Program-made: the position numbers and the translations under genes
The notes under the pieces: model-generated
Told to the model about the DNA's origin: nothing
The model's input: only the letters and a program-made list of their open reading frames with translations
Databases searched by the model: none
Assembly: GCA_030748495.1 (NCBI GenBank)
Contig: JASMLX010000026.1
Location: 1 to 59,123, forward strand
Direction: 5' to 3'
DNA length: 59,123 bases
Origin: Candidatus Poribacteria bacterium
Lineage (GTDB): Bacteria > Poribacteria > WGA-4E > UBA9662
Shown here: one piece after another, positions 8,801 through 17,017 of the stretch
How positions within the stretch are numbered: the stretch's first letter is position 1
How the letters are laid out: each line of letters begins with the position of its first letter

Positions 8801-9745
8801 ATGCTAAAAACAGGTTTTGTTACAGATTCACGTTATCTGGATCACGATACGGGTCAAGGTCATCCCGAGCGAGCAGATCGACTGCGTGCGTGTCTGACTG
8901 CACTGGAACCGGCCGATTTGGAACTGATTCCGATTCGACCGCAACTAGCAACCACCGAACAGTTGTGCTATGCTCACACGACCGGGCATATTGACCGTGT
9001 TCGGCAACATTGTCAACAGCAAATCCCTTTGGAGTATGATACAACGGTTGTTCAGTCCTCTTATGAAGTTGCCCTTTTGGCAACAGGAGCCGTAATTGCC
9101 GTAGCAGAGGCGGTTATTAGCAGCCAAATCGACAATGGATTTGCTCTGGTTCGGCCACCGGGGCACCACGCTACTCCTGACCGTGCCATGGGGTTTTGCT
9201 TGTTCAACAACGTAGCAATTGCGGCCCGGCATCTACAGCGGGTACATGGACTAGAGCGTATTGCCATTATCGACTGGGACGTCCATCACGGCAATGGCAC
9301 GCAAGATATTTTCTACGCCGACCCATCCGTATTATTCTTCTCGATCCACCAGTCACCGCTCTATCCGGGAACGGGGTTGGCCAAAGAGTCAGGCACCGGT
9401 GAGGGGGCGGGTACAACCTTGAACTGTCCAATGCCGCCCTATAGCGGTGTGGCCGATTACGTCCAGCGATTTCGAGAACAGCTACAACCGAGGGTGGTTG
9501 AGTTCAAGCCGGATTGTATCTTTATTTCGGCCGGTTTCGATGCTCACCAACGCGACCCACTATCGCAGATGAACATGACGTCAGCGGGGTTCGCCGACTT
9601 GACGGAGATCGTTCAGGAAATGGCAGATACGGTCTGCCAGGGGCGAATTGTTTCGCTCTTGGAAGGGGGTTATGATCTGGAGGGGCTTTCGACTTCAGTG
9701 CTTGCGCATCTTACCCGCTTGTCAGATTCGGACGACCAGATCTGA
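8801..9745 (+). CDS. Histone-deacetylase superfamily (AcuC/HDAC-like) amidohydrolase
   Basis: 314 residues with the arginase/deacetylase fold signatures. These are HPER near residue 22, the catalytic pair in RPPGHHATPD (about 119-127), the zinc-binding DWDVHHGNGTQD (about 158-169) and AGFDAHQRDP carrying the third zinc ligand. It would deacetylate small amines or protein lysines; bacterial relatives include AcuC (acetyl-CoA synthetase regulation) and acetylpolyamine amidohydrolases. The last 24 bases overlap the convergent nitrilase gene. The ribosome-binding site is weak, and the start is set by alignment to the family's 'TGFVTDSRYLDHDTGQGHPER' beginning. Confidence 0.88.
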   Translation: MLKTGFVTDSRYLDHDTGQGHPERADRLRACLTALEPADLELIPIRPQLATTEQLCYAHTTGHIDRVRQHCQQQIPLEYDTTVVQSSYEVALLATGAVIAVAEAVISSQIDNGFALVRPPGHHATPDRAMGFCLFNNVAIAARHLQRVHGLERIAIIDWDVHHGNGTQDIFYADPSVLFFSIHQSPLYPGTGLAKESGTGEGAGTTLNCPMPPYSGVADYVQRFREQLQPRVVEFKPDCIFISAGFDAHQRDPLSQMNMTSAGFADLTEIVQEMADTVCQGRIVSLLEGGYDLEGLSTSVLAHLTRLSDSDDQI

Positions 9746-10552
9746 AACGCCCTGTTGGAACCAGTCTCTCAAGATCGTCTCTTCTCGGCAGACCCGTTTG
9801 GGAACTGAAGCCGTGGATCGACTGAGGTCAATCTCGGCTGAAACCAGTCGGGTCTCGAAGTATCCGGCCTCGTCGATCACGTTGCCGTCGGGAGCAACGA
9901 TTTTTGAATTGCCGTGCGAGGAACCTGGATCGGCTAAATTCTGTGGGTTACCGGGGGTATTGGCCATCAGCAGATAGATGCCGTTTTCAGTAGCCCGAGA
10001 GATCGGCATAGCCCGATAAGCCGACAGTTTGTGTTCCGACAACAAGTTGGATTCGCAAGAGCAGAAAATGCAGATTTGGGCTCCCATCGCAGCCGGTAGT
10101 CTAACCAACTCCGGGTAGCGAACATCGTGGCAGATAATAAAACAACAGGCTGCACCTGCTAAATCGACAATCGGTAGTTTCTCTCGCGAGTGCTGGCACC
10201 ACCTTTCACCTGCCAGGAAGGTCTTAGCATAACGATGCCGCAGACTACCGTCCTGGTCAAAAATTGCCAGGTCGTTGTACCAGGTTCCGTTTTCAAAACT
10301 GGCAGATCCAATTACAACGGCCATCCTGTGCCTCTGGCATAAGTTGCCGATCTCGGCCTCCACGGTCTCGAAAACTGAGGGTTGCATCTGCTCCCAATAG
10401 TCTTGACGGCAGCAATAACCAAAAAGGCATCCCTCCGGGAAAGCTAAGATCTGTACACCCTGTTGAGCCGCCGTCTCGATACCAGCAACGACCTGTTCCA
10501 AGTTTTGTTCCACCTGTTCACTCGTCAGCAATTGATAGGCCGCAATTTTCAT
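9722..10552 (-). CDS. Carbon-nitrogen hydrolase (nitrilase superfamily)
   Basis: 276 residues. The Glu-Lys-Cys catalytic triad is visible: Glu40 in FPEG, Lys110 in HRYAKTFL and Cys141 in IICHDVRYPE. The fold is the nitrilase alpha-beta-beta-alpha sandwich, and most such family members hydrolyse amides, carbamoyl compounds or nitriles. The substrate cannot be named. It is the last gene of the hflK-hflC-fucokinase-Gfo/Idh operon (51 bases after the oxidoreductase) and its 3' end overlaps the convergent deacetylase by 24 bases. Confidence 0.85.
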   Translation of the reverse strand: MKIAAYQLLTSEQVEQNLEQVVAGIETAAQQGVQILAFPEGCLFGYCCRQDYWEQMQPSVFETVEAEIGNLCQRHRMAVVIGSASFENGTWYNDLAIFDQDGSLRHRYAKTFLAGERWCQHSREKLPIVDLAGAACCFIICHDVRYPELVRLPAAMGAQICIFCSCESNLLSEHKLSAYRAMPISRATENGIYLLMANTPGNPQNLADPGSSHGNSKIVAPDGNVIDEAGYFETRLVSAEIDLSRSTASVPKRVCREETILRDWFQQGVSDLVVRI

Positions 10553-10603
10553 TTTTCCCTCCGAATGTCAGTAGTCGACCTGCTCTCAATTAGAGTAACT
10601 CAA

Positions 10604-11623
10604 CTAGAGTAAGTAGTCTGTAATTTGCTTAATCTGCTGGTCCCGACTGGCATCGATAGCACCAAAAACCATGGCTAAACTTTTCAAATTGTCTTGGCCG
10701 GAACTCTCCGGTATACGATTTTCTTCAATTGCGTCTAGAAACTCATGGAAGGCTACCAACTGTCCATCCTGTGGGCCGGTTACCTCCATCACCGGTTCTT
10801 GGGGAGCCTGACGATCGCTATGGTTGGCCCCTTTCCGTGCGATGTAGAGTTCAGGATAGATCATAGTCAAGGTACCGGTTTCACCCACGGCTCGGATTTC
10901 ACCGTACCAATCGGTCATATCTCCGGAGGAGATCGCATCCGCGTGGTAGGTAACCGGCCATCCGTTAGCCATCACAAAATGGGCTAATCCGGTGATATCA
11001 CCAGCGAAACTGCTATAAGGGGTATTCCAACTGGTGGACCAGACCTGTACCGGATCACAGCCTAGCAAAGCCCGCAGCAAATCGAAGTGGTGGATACTCA
11101 TCTCGATGTAGAGCGGATCTTGCATCTGGTGCCGAAATTCTCCCCATGAGTAGTAGGGGGCTCGAAAATAGTGGGTTACGTGGCTGATCCGGCCCAGTTG
11201 CCCACTGTTCACGATTTGTCTAAACTGTCTGACCCAGGGGTGAAAACGCGCTTTTTGCGAGATCATAAAAATGCGGTCGGTCCGACTGACACTTTGCAAA
11301 ATTCGATGAGCCGATTGCACCGTATCCGCAATTGGTTTCTCAGACAAAACGTGTAATCCAGCTGAAAGACCACTTTTGATCACCGACTCGTGGTGAGCTG
11401 GCGGAACGATGCAGAGCAAGGCATCTGCTTCGACAGTCATCAGTACCTGTTCTAGATCTGAAAAACAGGCTGATTGTGACAAACCTGTTACCTCTTGTGC
11501 CCGTTGCAGATGGTCAGGATTTAGATCCACCAGAGCGACGTGTTGTGCGCGTTGGCTGTCCATAACGGTGGGCAGCCAACTGCCACCGTATCCGCCAACA
11601 CCGACTTGAATCACCCTTAACAT
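10604..11623 (-). CDS. Gfo/Idh/MocA-family oxidoreductase
   Basis: 339 residues. The N-terminal Rossmann domain has VGVGGYGGSW at 7-16. The family motif EKPIADT follows near residue 95, its lysine being the usual catalytic residue. The C-terminal alpha/beta domain carries MSIHHFDLLRALLG, where the His is the expected proton donor or acceptor. The family oxidises or reduces sugars, inositols and amino sugars with NAD(P). It is placed 41 bases after the fucokinase fusion in the same operon, which suggests a role in fucose or related deoxysugar conversion; that is inference. A promoter of its own is not evident. Confidence 0.85.
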   Translation of the reverse strand: MLRVIQVGVGGYGGSWLPTVMDSQRAQHVALVDLNPDHLQRAQEVTGLSQSACFSDLEQVLMTVEADALLCIVPPAHHESVIKSGLSAGLHVLSEKPIADTVQSAHRILQSVSRTDRIFMISQKARFHPWVRQFRQIVNSGQLGRISHVTHYFRAPYYSWGEFRHQMQDPLYIEMSIHHFDLLRALLGCDPVQVWSTSWNTPYSSFAGDITGLAHFVMANGWPVTYHADAISSGDMTDWYGEIRAVGETGTLTMIYPELYIARKGANHSDRQAPQEPVMEVTGPQDGQLVAFHEFLDAIEENRIPESSGQDNLKSLAMVFGAIDASRDQQIKQITDYLL

Positions 11624-11664
11624 TTGTTTTACCCCTAATCTTGAATCTTTTAACTTTGCGTCCG

Positions 11665-14253
11665 TTAGCTTTGAGTGACGTATCCGCTTGCCATCTCCCA
11701 GTTGTATATAGTCGCCGGGGTGGACTGAAGATGTTGCTCAATCAATCGTCGAGCGTTCACATCCTGTGCCAGAAAAACTAGAAACCCGCCACCACCAGCC
11801 CCCGCAATGCCCCAACCGAGGCAGAGGTGGCGAACAGAATCAATCAGTTGATCAATGGTCGCATTTGTAGTCCCATCGTTGAGGACCTTTTTGCCCTCAA
11901 AGTATTGTGTCAGCAGTTGACCGAACTGTGCCAGATCACCCGCTTCCAAGGCTTTAGACATGGTGTAAGCGTCCGATCTGAGATGGGTCAATGTCTGCAC
12001 CAGATTCGACCGTCGAGACAGCCAATCTGCGACCACTAACTCAAGGATGTTCTTAGCGACTCGCTGCTCACCGGTGTAAGCCAGTACGAGTTGTTCGTGC
12101 AGGGATTTTTGGGATTGTGAATTTAGCTCAATCGGTTGAACCGAAAAGCGTTGCGGAATTCCAGCCGCGGTAGTCGTTAGCTTGATTCCTCCTACTACAC
12201 CACCAACCTGATCTTGCCATCCGCCGCCAGAACCGAGGATCTGCTCGACATAAAGAACCTGATTAAATAGCTGTTCTTCTGTCCATTGCACGTCCAATAA
12301 TTTCCAGGTAGCTATTACCAATCCCGCTGCCAGAATACTGCTGGTGCCGAGCCCAGATCCCATAGGAACATTGCAAGAGGTTATAATTTCGAGTCCCCCA
12401 GTCTCAGGTGATTGAAGATAATCCAAAATTTTTCCAGCCAGTAGGGTAGCATGGGGTAGGGCAATGGGATCTCCCAGTTGGGGCGGATGATAGAGTTGAG
12501 CGAAATCACCAATTTCGATCTGCTGTTGCTGGTCGATTGAGCGAAAGCGAATAACACGTTCTGATAACCACCTAGCTTGAACTTGAATTGGATAAGTGCC
12601 ATTTAATAGGAGTCCCATGTTCACCACCGCTCCGCCCCGTTCCAAGCTGTAGGGTGGTGTATCGGTCCAACCTCCCGCCAGGTCGATCCGAACTGGCAAT
12701 TGGATAGTAACCGACCGGTTAGTTGAATGGGTGTACCCGCTAGTTGCAGACTGGGTCACGATACTCTGTTCAACCGATTGACTGACTGCTTGAAAGGCTT
12801 GTTCCCATGATTGTGTTTGTATATCTCGATCTCCCATTTTTCCGGCTAAATCAGCGACCACTTTGTATAGTCTGGCGCGTTGTAGTGGACTCTCGATTCG
12901 TTCCAGTCCAGTGGTTAAGATCCGGGTGATGGTTTGGTAGCCTTCCGGTGTGAGGATTTGGTTGAGAAAGGGTCGGAAATCTCGATCTTGCTCTAATTCG
13001 ATCTGTGTCAGGATTTCTTGAGCCAGTATTTTGGCTTGTGTCTGTTGATCTAAAAGAAAGGCTTTTTCCCGGTCACTCTCGGCTATCGCTTCTGCCATCG
13101 ACATCCGTGGGGTAGCCTCCCAAGCTGAGTCGGGGTTGGTCAACCAATTGGGTGGTTCATCGTCCGCCGTCTGTGCGTCGCTTACCTCTGCCACACCGGT
13201 TAGCACTGGGAACAGTCGTGCCGTCCATAAAGACCGGTTCTGGCTGGAGAGGCTATTTCCAGCAGAATCTACCCAAATCAGGTCTGGTGACAACTGGTGT
13301 TTAGCTAACCACTGGCCGATTGGTTGACCGAAAATAGTGGCCTCGTCTCCAGCCAGTTTTGGGTTCTCACCGGTCGCATACTCGATTTTAACCCAGCTTG
13401 TCGGTTCGTTTTGAAGCGGAACTATGAACTCGACTTTGTTGGCCGAATTGCCGATTAGATCAAAGTATTGGCGAGTGGTGCCAGTATGAAAAAATTGCAG
13501 GTTTTCCGGCATCCAAACCCGAAAATCGATCTCCGGATCATCCGCCAGTAGCGGAAGCACCTGACCGTACAGGTCCAGATATTGATCATCAGTTGAGGCT
13601 TGGTTGATCCACTTTTGCCAGGCTTCAACCCCACGGTCTTGAAAGATGAGAATCCCGGTATCTACTGCCACCTGCCCTTGATGATTACTGATCTGCTGCA
13701 GCGTTTTCGGGTCGGATTTTTGCCAAACTCGCTCAACTGTTCCGCCCTCGAACTGGTAGACGCCGTGTTGTGTCCCCAGAGCTATAGATCCCCAATAACC
13801 AATTCCCAGAACATCGAAGGTTTGATTTGGCAACTGTGGTTCTGTCGGTTGACGTATGGGAGTGTCCCCACTTGCGATTACAATACCAGACTCCAGTTGT
13901 TGGCCAATTCCATTCAGAACTCGATAGATCGATTCAAAAACAGAGAAGTCTGGAGGTAAAAGGGGAGCGAAAAGTTTCCCCAATAGGCTCTGATGTGGTA
14001 TACGCTGACAGTCTCCACCAGCGTGCAAGATCAGGGTTTTTTGAGTTGGGTCGATTCCATTGGGAAAGCATCCGGCTAAGGCGTTGATGGTTGCTCCGCC
14101 ACTGCCGATACGCTTGCCTGCAGGGTCGGCCACGACCTGTGTGCGAGTTCCTAGACCAATAATCTCAGCACGACGCAACCGGTCGAGTTGTAGCTCGAAA
14201 ACTTGAGCCTGTGCATCGTTAGTGGCCGTCAGAACTAAGTTCTGCCAAATCAC
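11665..14253 (-). CDS. Fucokinase / GDP-fucose pyrophosphorylase-like fusion protein
   Basis: 862 residues, two parts. Residues about 25-400 resemble the L-fucokinase/fucose-1-phosphate guanylyltransferase domain (PAGKRIGSGGATINALAG, then LILHAGGDCQRIP). Residues about 510-860 are a GHMP sugar kinase: VRIDLAGGWTDTPPYSLERG near 517, PMGSGLGTSS near 630 (ATP-binding loop) and GAGGGGFLVFL near 818. This matches the layout of Bacteroides Fkp and plant FKGP (about 950-1050 residues), which convert L-fucose to GDP-L-fucose via fucose-1-phosphate. Related GHMP kinases act on D-glycero-D-manno-heptose 7-phosphate, so a heptose substrate is the main alternative. Its ATG overlaps the hflC stop (ATGA), showing translational coupling. 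Confidence 0.75.
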   Translation of the reverse strand: MIWQNLVLTATNDAQAQVFELQLDRLRRAEIIGLGTRTQVVADPAGKRIGSGGATINALAGCFPNGIDPTQKTLILHAGGDCQRIPHQSLLGKLFAPLLPPDFSVFESIYRVLNGIGQQLESGIVIASGDTPIRQPTEPQLPNQTFDVLGIGYWGSIALGTQHGVYQFEGGTVERVWQKSDPKTLQQISNHQGQVAVDTGILIFQDRGVEAWQKWINQASTDDQYLDLYGQVLPLLADDPEIDFRVWMPENLQFFHTGTTRQYFDLIGNSANKVEFIVPLQNEPTSWVKIEYATGENPKLAGDEATIFGQPIGQWLAKHQLSPDLIWVDSAGNSLSSQNRSLWTARLFPVLTGVAEVSDAQTADDEPPNWLTNPDSAWEATPRMSMAEAIAESDREKAFLLDQQTQAKILAQEILTQIELEQDRDFRPFLNQILTPEGYQTITRILTTGLERIESPLQRARLYKVVADLAGKMGDRDIQTQSWEQAFQAVSQSVEQSIVTQSATSGYTHSTNRSVTIQLPVRIDLAGGWTDTPPYSLERGGAVVNMGLLLNGTYPIQVQARWLSERVIRFRSIDQQQQIEIGDFAQLYHPPQLGDPIALPHATLLAGKILDYLQSPETGGLEIITSCNVPMGSGLGTSSILAAGLVIATWKLLDVQWTEEQLFNQVLYVEQILGSGGGWQDQVGGVVGGIKLTTTAAGIPQRFSVQPIELNSQSQKSLHEQLVLAYTGEQRVAKNILELVVADWLSRRSNLVQTLTHLRSDAYTMSKALEAGDLAQFGQLLTQYFEGKKVLNDGTTNATIDQLIDSVRHLCLGWGIAGAGGGGFLVFLAQDVNARRLIEQHLQSTPATIYNWEMASGYVTQS

Positions 14254-15203
14254 TTCATATTCACCTTTTTGAGGTATTTATATAGGTCGCTTTCGGTGGT
14301 CAGAAATAATTTGCTGTTGTTACCGATTGTCACGCGGTAGGTCTCTAGCGTTTGTAAAAAGGCGTAGAACTCTGGATCACGATTGTGTGCATCGGCATAG
14401 ATACGAACCGCTTCCGCATCGGCTTCCCCTTTGATCTGCTCAGCCTGTTTATAGGCATTCGATTGAATTCGCTCCAATTCTTTCTTCATCTGCCCTTTGA
14501 TATCGGCGGCTTCCCCTGCTCCTTCAGATGTGTATCTAGCCGCAATCTGTTCGCGCTCGGAAATCATTCGCACAAAGACCTTCTGCTGAACTTCCTGAAC
14601 ATAGTTGACCCGTTTGATTTGAACATCGATCAACTCAATCCCAAAATCTTTGGACAATTTTTGGTTGGCTTTTTCCAAAACCATTTGGGTTACCTGTTCC
14701 CGTCCAACCTCAATTTCTTCGGTGGGCACAGACGCATTCCGGTCTTCCTCCATCAGTAATTCGGGATTAACACTCAAAATTCGGTTGGAGTTACGAATCA
14801 CTTCAATCAGCAACTGAGCTGTAATCGAGTCGCGGGTAGCAGAGTCTATAATATCGTCCAATCGGGACTGAGCGTTGTCCTCGTTCCCTTGTGAGCGATA
14901 AAAAGCCAAAGCATCGGTAATTTTCCATCGTGCTGCGGTATCAACCCAGACAAAGCGTTTGTCTTTGGTGGTAATCTGGTTAGGTAAGCCGTTCCATTCC
15001 AGAATCCGCTTGCTGAAACGAAGAACTGTTTGAATGAATGGCTTCTTGATGTGAAGTCCAGCATCGGTAATCGGTTTCCCTACCGCTCGACCAAACTCGG
15101 TAATGACCACCTGCTCATCCTCGCGAACCGTATAAAATGTACTGGTCAAGGTCGGAATTACAACCACGAGAACAATCACCAAAGCGGTTAGTAGTTTCGT
15201 CAT
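14250..15203 (-). CDS. hflC: HflC, SPFH-domain modulator of FtsH
   Basis: 317 residues. An N-terminal membrane anchor (about 4-24) is followed by 'FYTVREDEQVVITEFGRAVG', an SPFH/band-7 domain, and a charged helical region (EGAGEAADIKGQMKKELERI) with the Ala/Glu-rich heptads of the family, ending 'LETYRVTIGNNSKLFLTTESDLYKYL'. HflC pairs with HflK to form a periplasm-facing cage around the AAA protease FtsH and restrains its degradation of membrane proteins. hflK ends one base before this start, and the next gene overlaps by four bases. FtsH itself is not in the window. Confidence 0.92.
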   Translation of the reverse strand: MTKLLTALVIVLVVVIPTLTSTFYTVREDEQVVITEFGRAVGKPITDAGLHIKKPFIQTVLRFSKRILEWNGLPNQITTKDKRFVWVDTAARWKITDALAFYRSQGNEDNAQSRLDDIIDSATRDSITAQLLIEVIRNSNRILSVNPELLMEEDRNASVPTEEIEVGREQVTQMVLEKANQKLSKDFGIELIDVQIKRVNYVQEVQQKVFVRMISEREQIAARYTSEGAGEAADIKGQMKKELERIQSNAYKQAEQIKGEADAEAVRIYADAHNRDPEFYAFLQTLETYRVTIGNNSKLFLTTESDLYKYLKKVNMK

Positions 15204-15204
15204 T

Positions 15205-16191
15205 CTATTTTCCTCCTCGACCTAGTTGTAGGATGGGGAGTGGGGTATTGGATTTACCATCGATAACATAGACCTCCTCCACGGCGGGCAAGACCTCGGC
15301 CATTGTCTCCAGGTACAGTCGCTGGCGGGTGACCTCTTTGGCGCTTTTATATGCGTTGAGGATAGAGATAAAACGATCGGCGTCACCTTGTGCTTGATTG
15401 ACCCGTTTGAGAGCGTAACCTTCGGCTTCGGTAACCTTCTGTTTGGCCAGACCGATAGCTTCTGGAACCGTCGTATTTCTCTCTTCGCGGGCTTCGTTGA
15501 TCAGTTTCTCTTTCTCTTGTTTGGCTTCATTGACCGAGTTGAAGGCTGGTTTCACCATTTCCGGCGGGTTGACATCCTGCAAGGTAACGCTCTCGACCCG
15601 CAGCCCGGTTTTGTAGAGATTAAGTAGATCTTGTAATTTTTGTTCTACTTCGCTTGTAATTTCGCTTCGTCCAACCGTTAGTACCTGGGTTGCAGTTTGA
15701 TCACCGACCACCAATCGCATCACCGATTCGGATAGGTCTCGAAGTGCTTGTTGCGGATCCCGAATAGCAAACATATATTGTCGAGGATCGAAAATTTTGT
15801 ATTGGACCACCCATTCAACGTCGGCGATATTCAGATCTCCCGTTAACATCAAAGATTCGCTGGGGTAGTCACGGCTATCATATTGAGTGGTAACAGAGGC
15901 TTTTAGGGTTCGGAACCCGAACTCCTCTTTGAAGATCCGCTTGACAGGAACCGGATAGTGTTTTTCAATACCGAAAGGTAACTTGAAATGAAGACCGGGC
16001 TCCTCCTGACGGGTATCTTTACCAAAACGTAACACAACCGCTTTGGAGTCTTCAGGTACAGTGTAGACCGATGTTGCCGAACCGTAAAGTATCAAGACAG
16101 CGATAATGACCCAGATGAGGTGCTTAACTGAAAACTGATTCAAATCTGGTTGGAGTGTATCCAAAATTTCGGTTGGGTTAAAATCCTTCAT
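15205..16191 (-). CDS. hflK: HflK, SPFH-domain modulator of FtsH
   Basis: 328 residues, shorter than E. coli HflK because the glycine-rich N-terminal tail is missing. A single membrane segment lies at about 25-46, followed by 'SVYTVPEDSKAVVLRFGKDTRQEEPGLHFKLPFGIE', the hallmark HflK opening, and the SPFH domain. The latter includes 'LTGDLNIADVEWVVQYKI', 'EVEQKLQDLLNLYKTGLRVESVTLQDVNPP' and a coiled region 'AKQKVTEAEGYALKRVNQAQGDADRF'. It is the first gene of the five-gene minus-strand operon; the leader 16192-16384 separates it from the divergent sixA gene. Confidence 0.93.
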   Translation of the reverse strand: MKDFNPTEILDTLQPDLNQFSVKHLIWVIIAVLILYGSATSVYTVPEDSKAVVLRFGKDTRQEEPGLHFKLPFGIEKHYPVPVKRIFKEEFGFRTLKASVTTQYDSRDYPSESLMLTGDLNIADVEWVVQYKIFDPRQYMFAIRDPQQALRDLSESVMRLVVGDQTATQVLTVGRSEITSEVEQKLQDLLNLYKTGLRVESVTLQDVNPPEMVKPAFNSVNEAKQEKEKLINEAREERNTTVPEAIGLAKQKVTEAEGYALKRVNQAQGDADRFISILNAYKSAKEVTRQRLYLETMAEVLPAVEEVYVIDGKSNTPLPILQLGRGGK

Positions 16192-16384
16192 GATTCTATT
16201 TCACCTACCATAAGAGTATCAGCAGATAGATTACATTAGCAGGGAGGCAATGTCAAACCAGACATTAGGTACGAGCCTCATTTATTTCAAAGTACTGCTA
16301 TAAAAGCGGGTGTTGCAAACTAAAGCTATATCGGGTATCCTTTGAAAGAAGTTGGCAAGAAATCAGATAATCCGGTTGATAGAC

Positions 16385-16915
16385 ATGAAAACGGTTCTAA
16401 TTTTGCGTCATGCTAAGTCGAGTTGGAATGATCCACTATTGTCGGATCACGATCGCCCACTCAATAAACGAGGCAAGCGAGATGCTCCCTACATTGGTGA
16501 GTTCCTAAAACACCAGCAATTGGTGCCGGATCTAATTCTTAGCTCGACGGCCAAACGCGCCAGAAAAACGGCTCAGGCCGTAGCTAAAGCGAGTGGATAC
16601 GACGGCGAGGTCGAGATGATAACCTCATTTTATCATGCCGAGCCGGAAACCTATATTTCGCGACTAGCAGATCTACCAGATACCTATCAGCGAGTCATGG
16701 TAGTTGGGCATAATCCAACATTGGAAATGCTGGTTACACAACTAACGAATTGCTTTGAAACTATGCCAACAGCTGCAGTGGCCTATGTTCAACTGCCGAT
16801 AGAAAACTGGCGGAAACTTGCAGATTCGACAGCCGCAGGATCAATGCAAGGTCAACTACTTCAATTGTGGCGACCCAAAGAGTTAGTCTTAGATCAATCA
16901 ACAAGCTTATGTTAA
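16385..16915 (+). CDS. sixA: SixA-type phosphohistidine phosphatase
   Basis: From ATG 16385 the protein has 176 residues and starts MKTVLILRHAKSSW; a TTG at 16352 would add 11 poorly conserved residues. The histidine-phosphatase (phosphoglycerate-mutase-like) motifs are present: LRHAKS (nucleophile His, here RHA rather than RHG, as usual in SixA), 'DRPLNKRGKRDAPYIG', 'DLILSSTAKRARKTAQ' and VVGHNPTLE with the second catalytic His. SixA proteins remove phosphate from phosphohistidine on phosphotransfer proteins. In many bacteria sixA genes neighbour CHAD or CYTH/VTC-type genes, and the gene 102 bases downstream here has VTC-like motifs. Confidence 0.85.
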   Translation: MKTVLILRHAKSSWNDPLLSDHDRPLNKRGKRDAPYIGEFLKHQQLVPDLILSSTAKRARKTAQAVAKASGYDGEVEMITSFYHAEPETYISRLADLPDTYQRVMVVGHNPTLEMLVTQLTNCFETMPTAAVAYVQLPIENWRKLADSTAAGSMQGQLLQLWRPKELVLDQSTSLC

Positions 16916-17017
16916 CAGGCTGAGGAGGATTCGGAGCGTTGGCCTCATCTGCAAATGCAAATGTTTAGTTCAGGTCTCTAATCAAAAATTCTGTTCTAGT
17001 AGGAAACGGATTAACAA

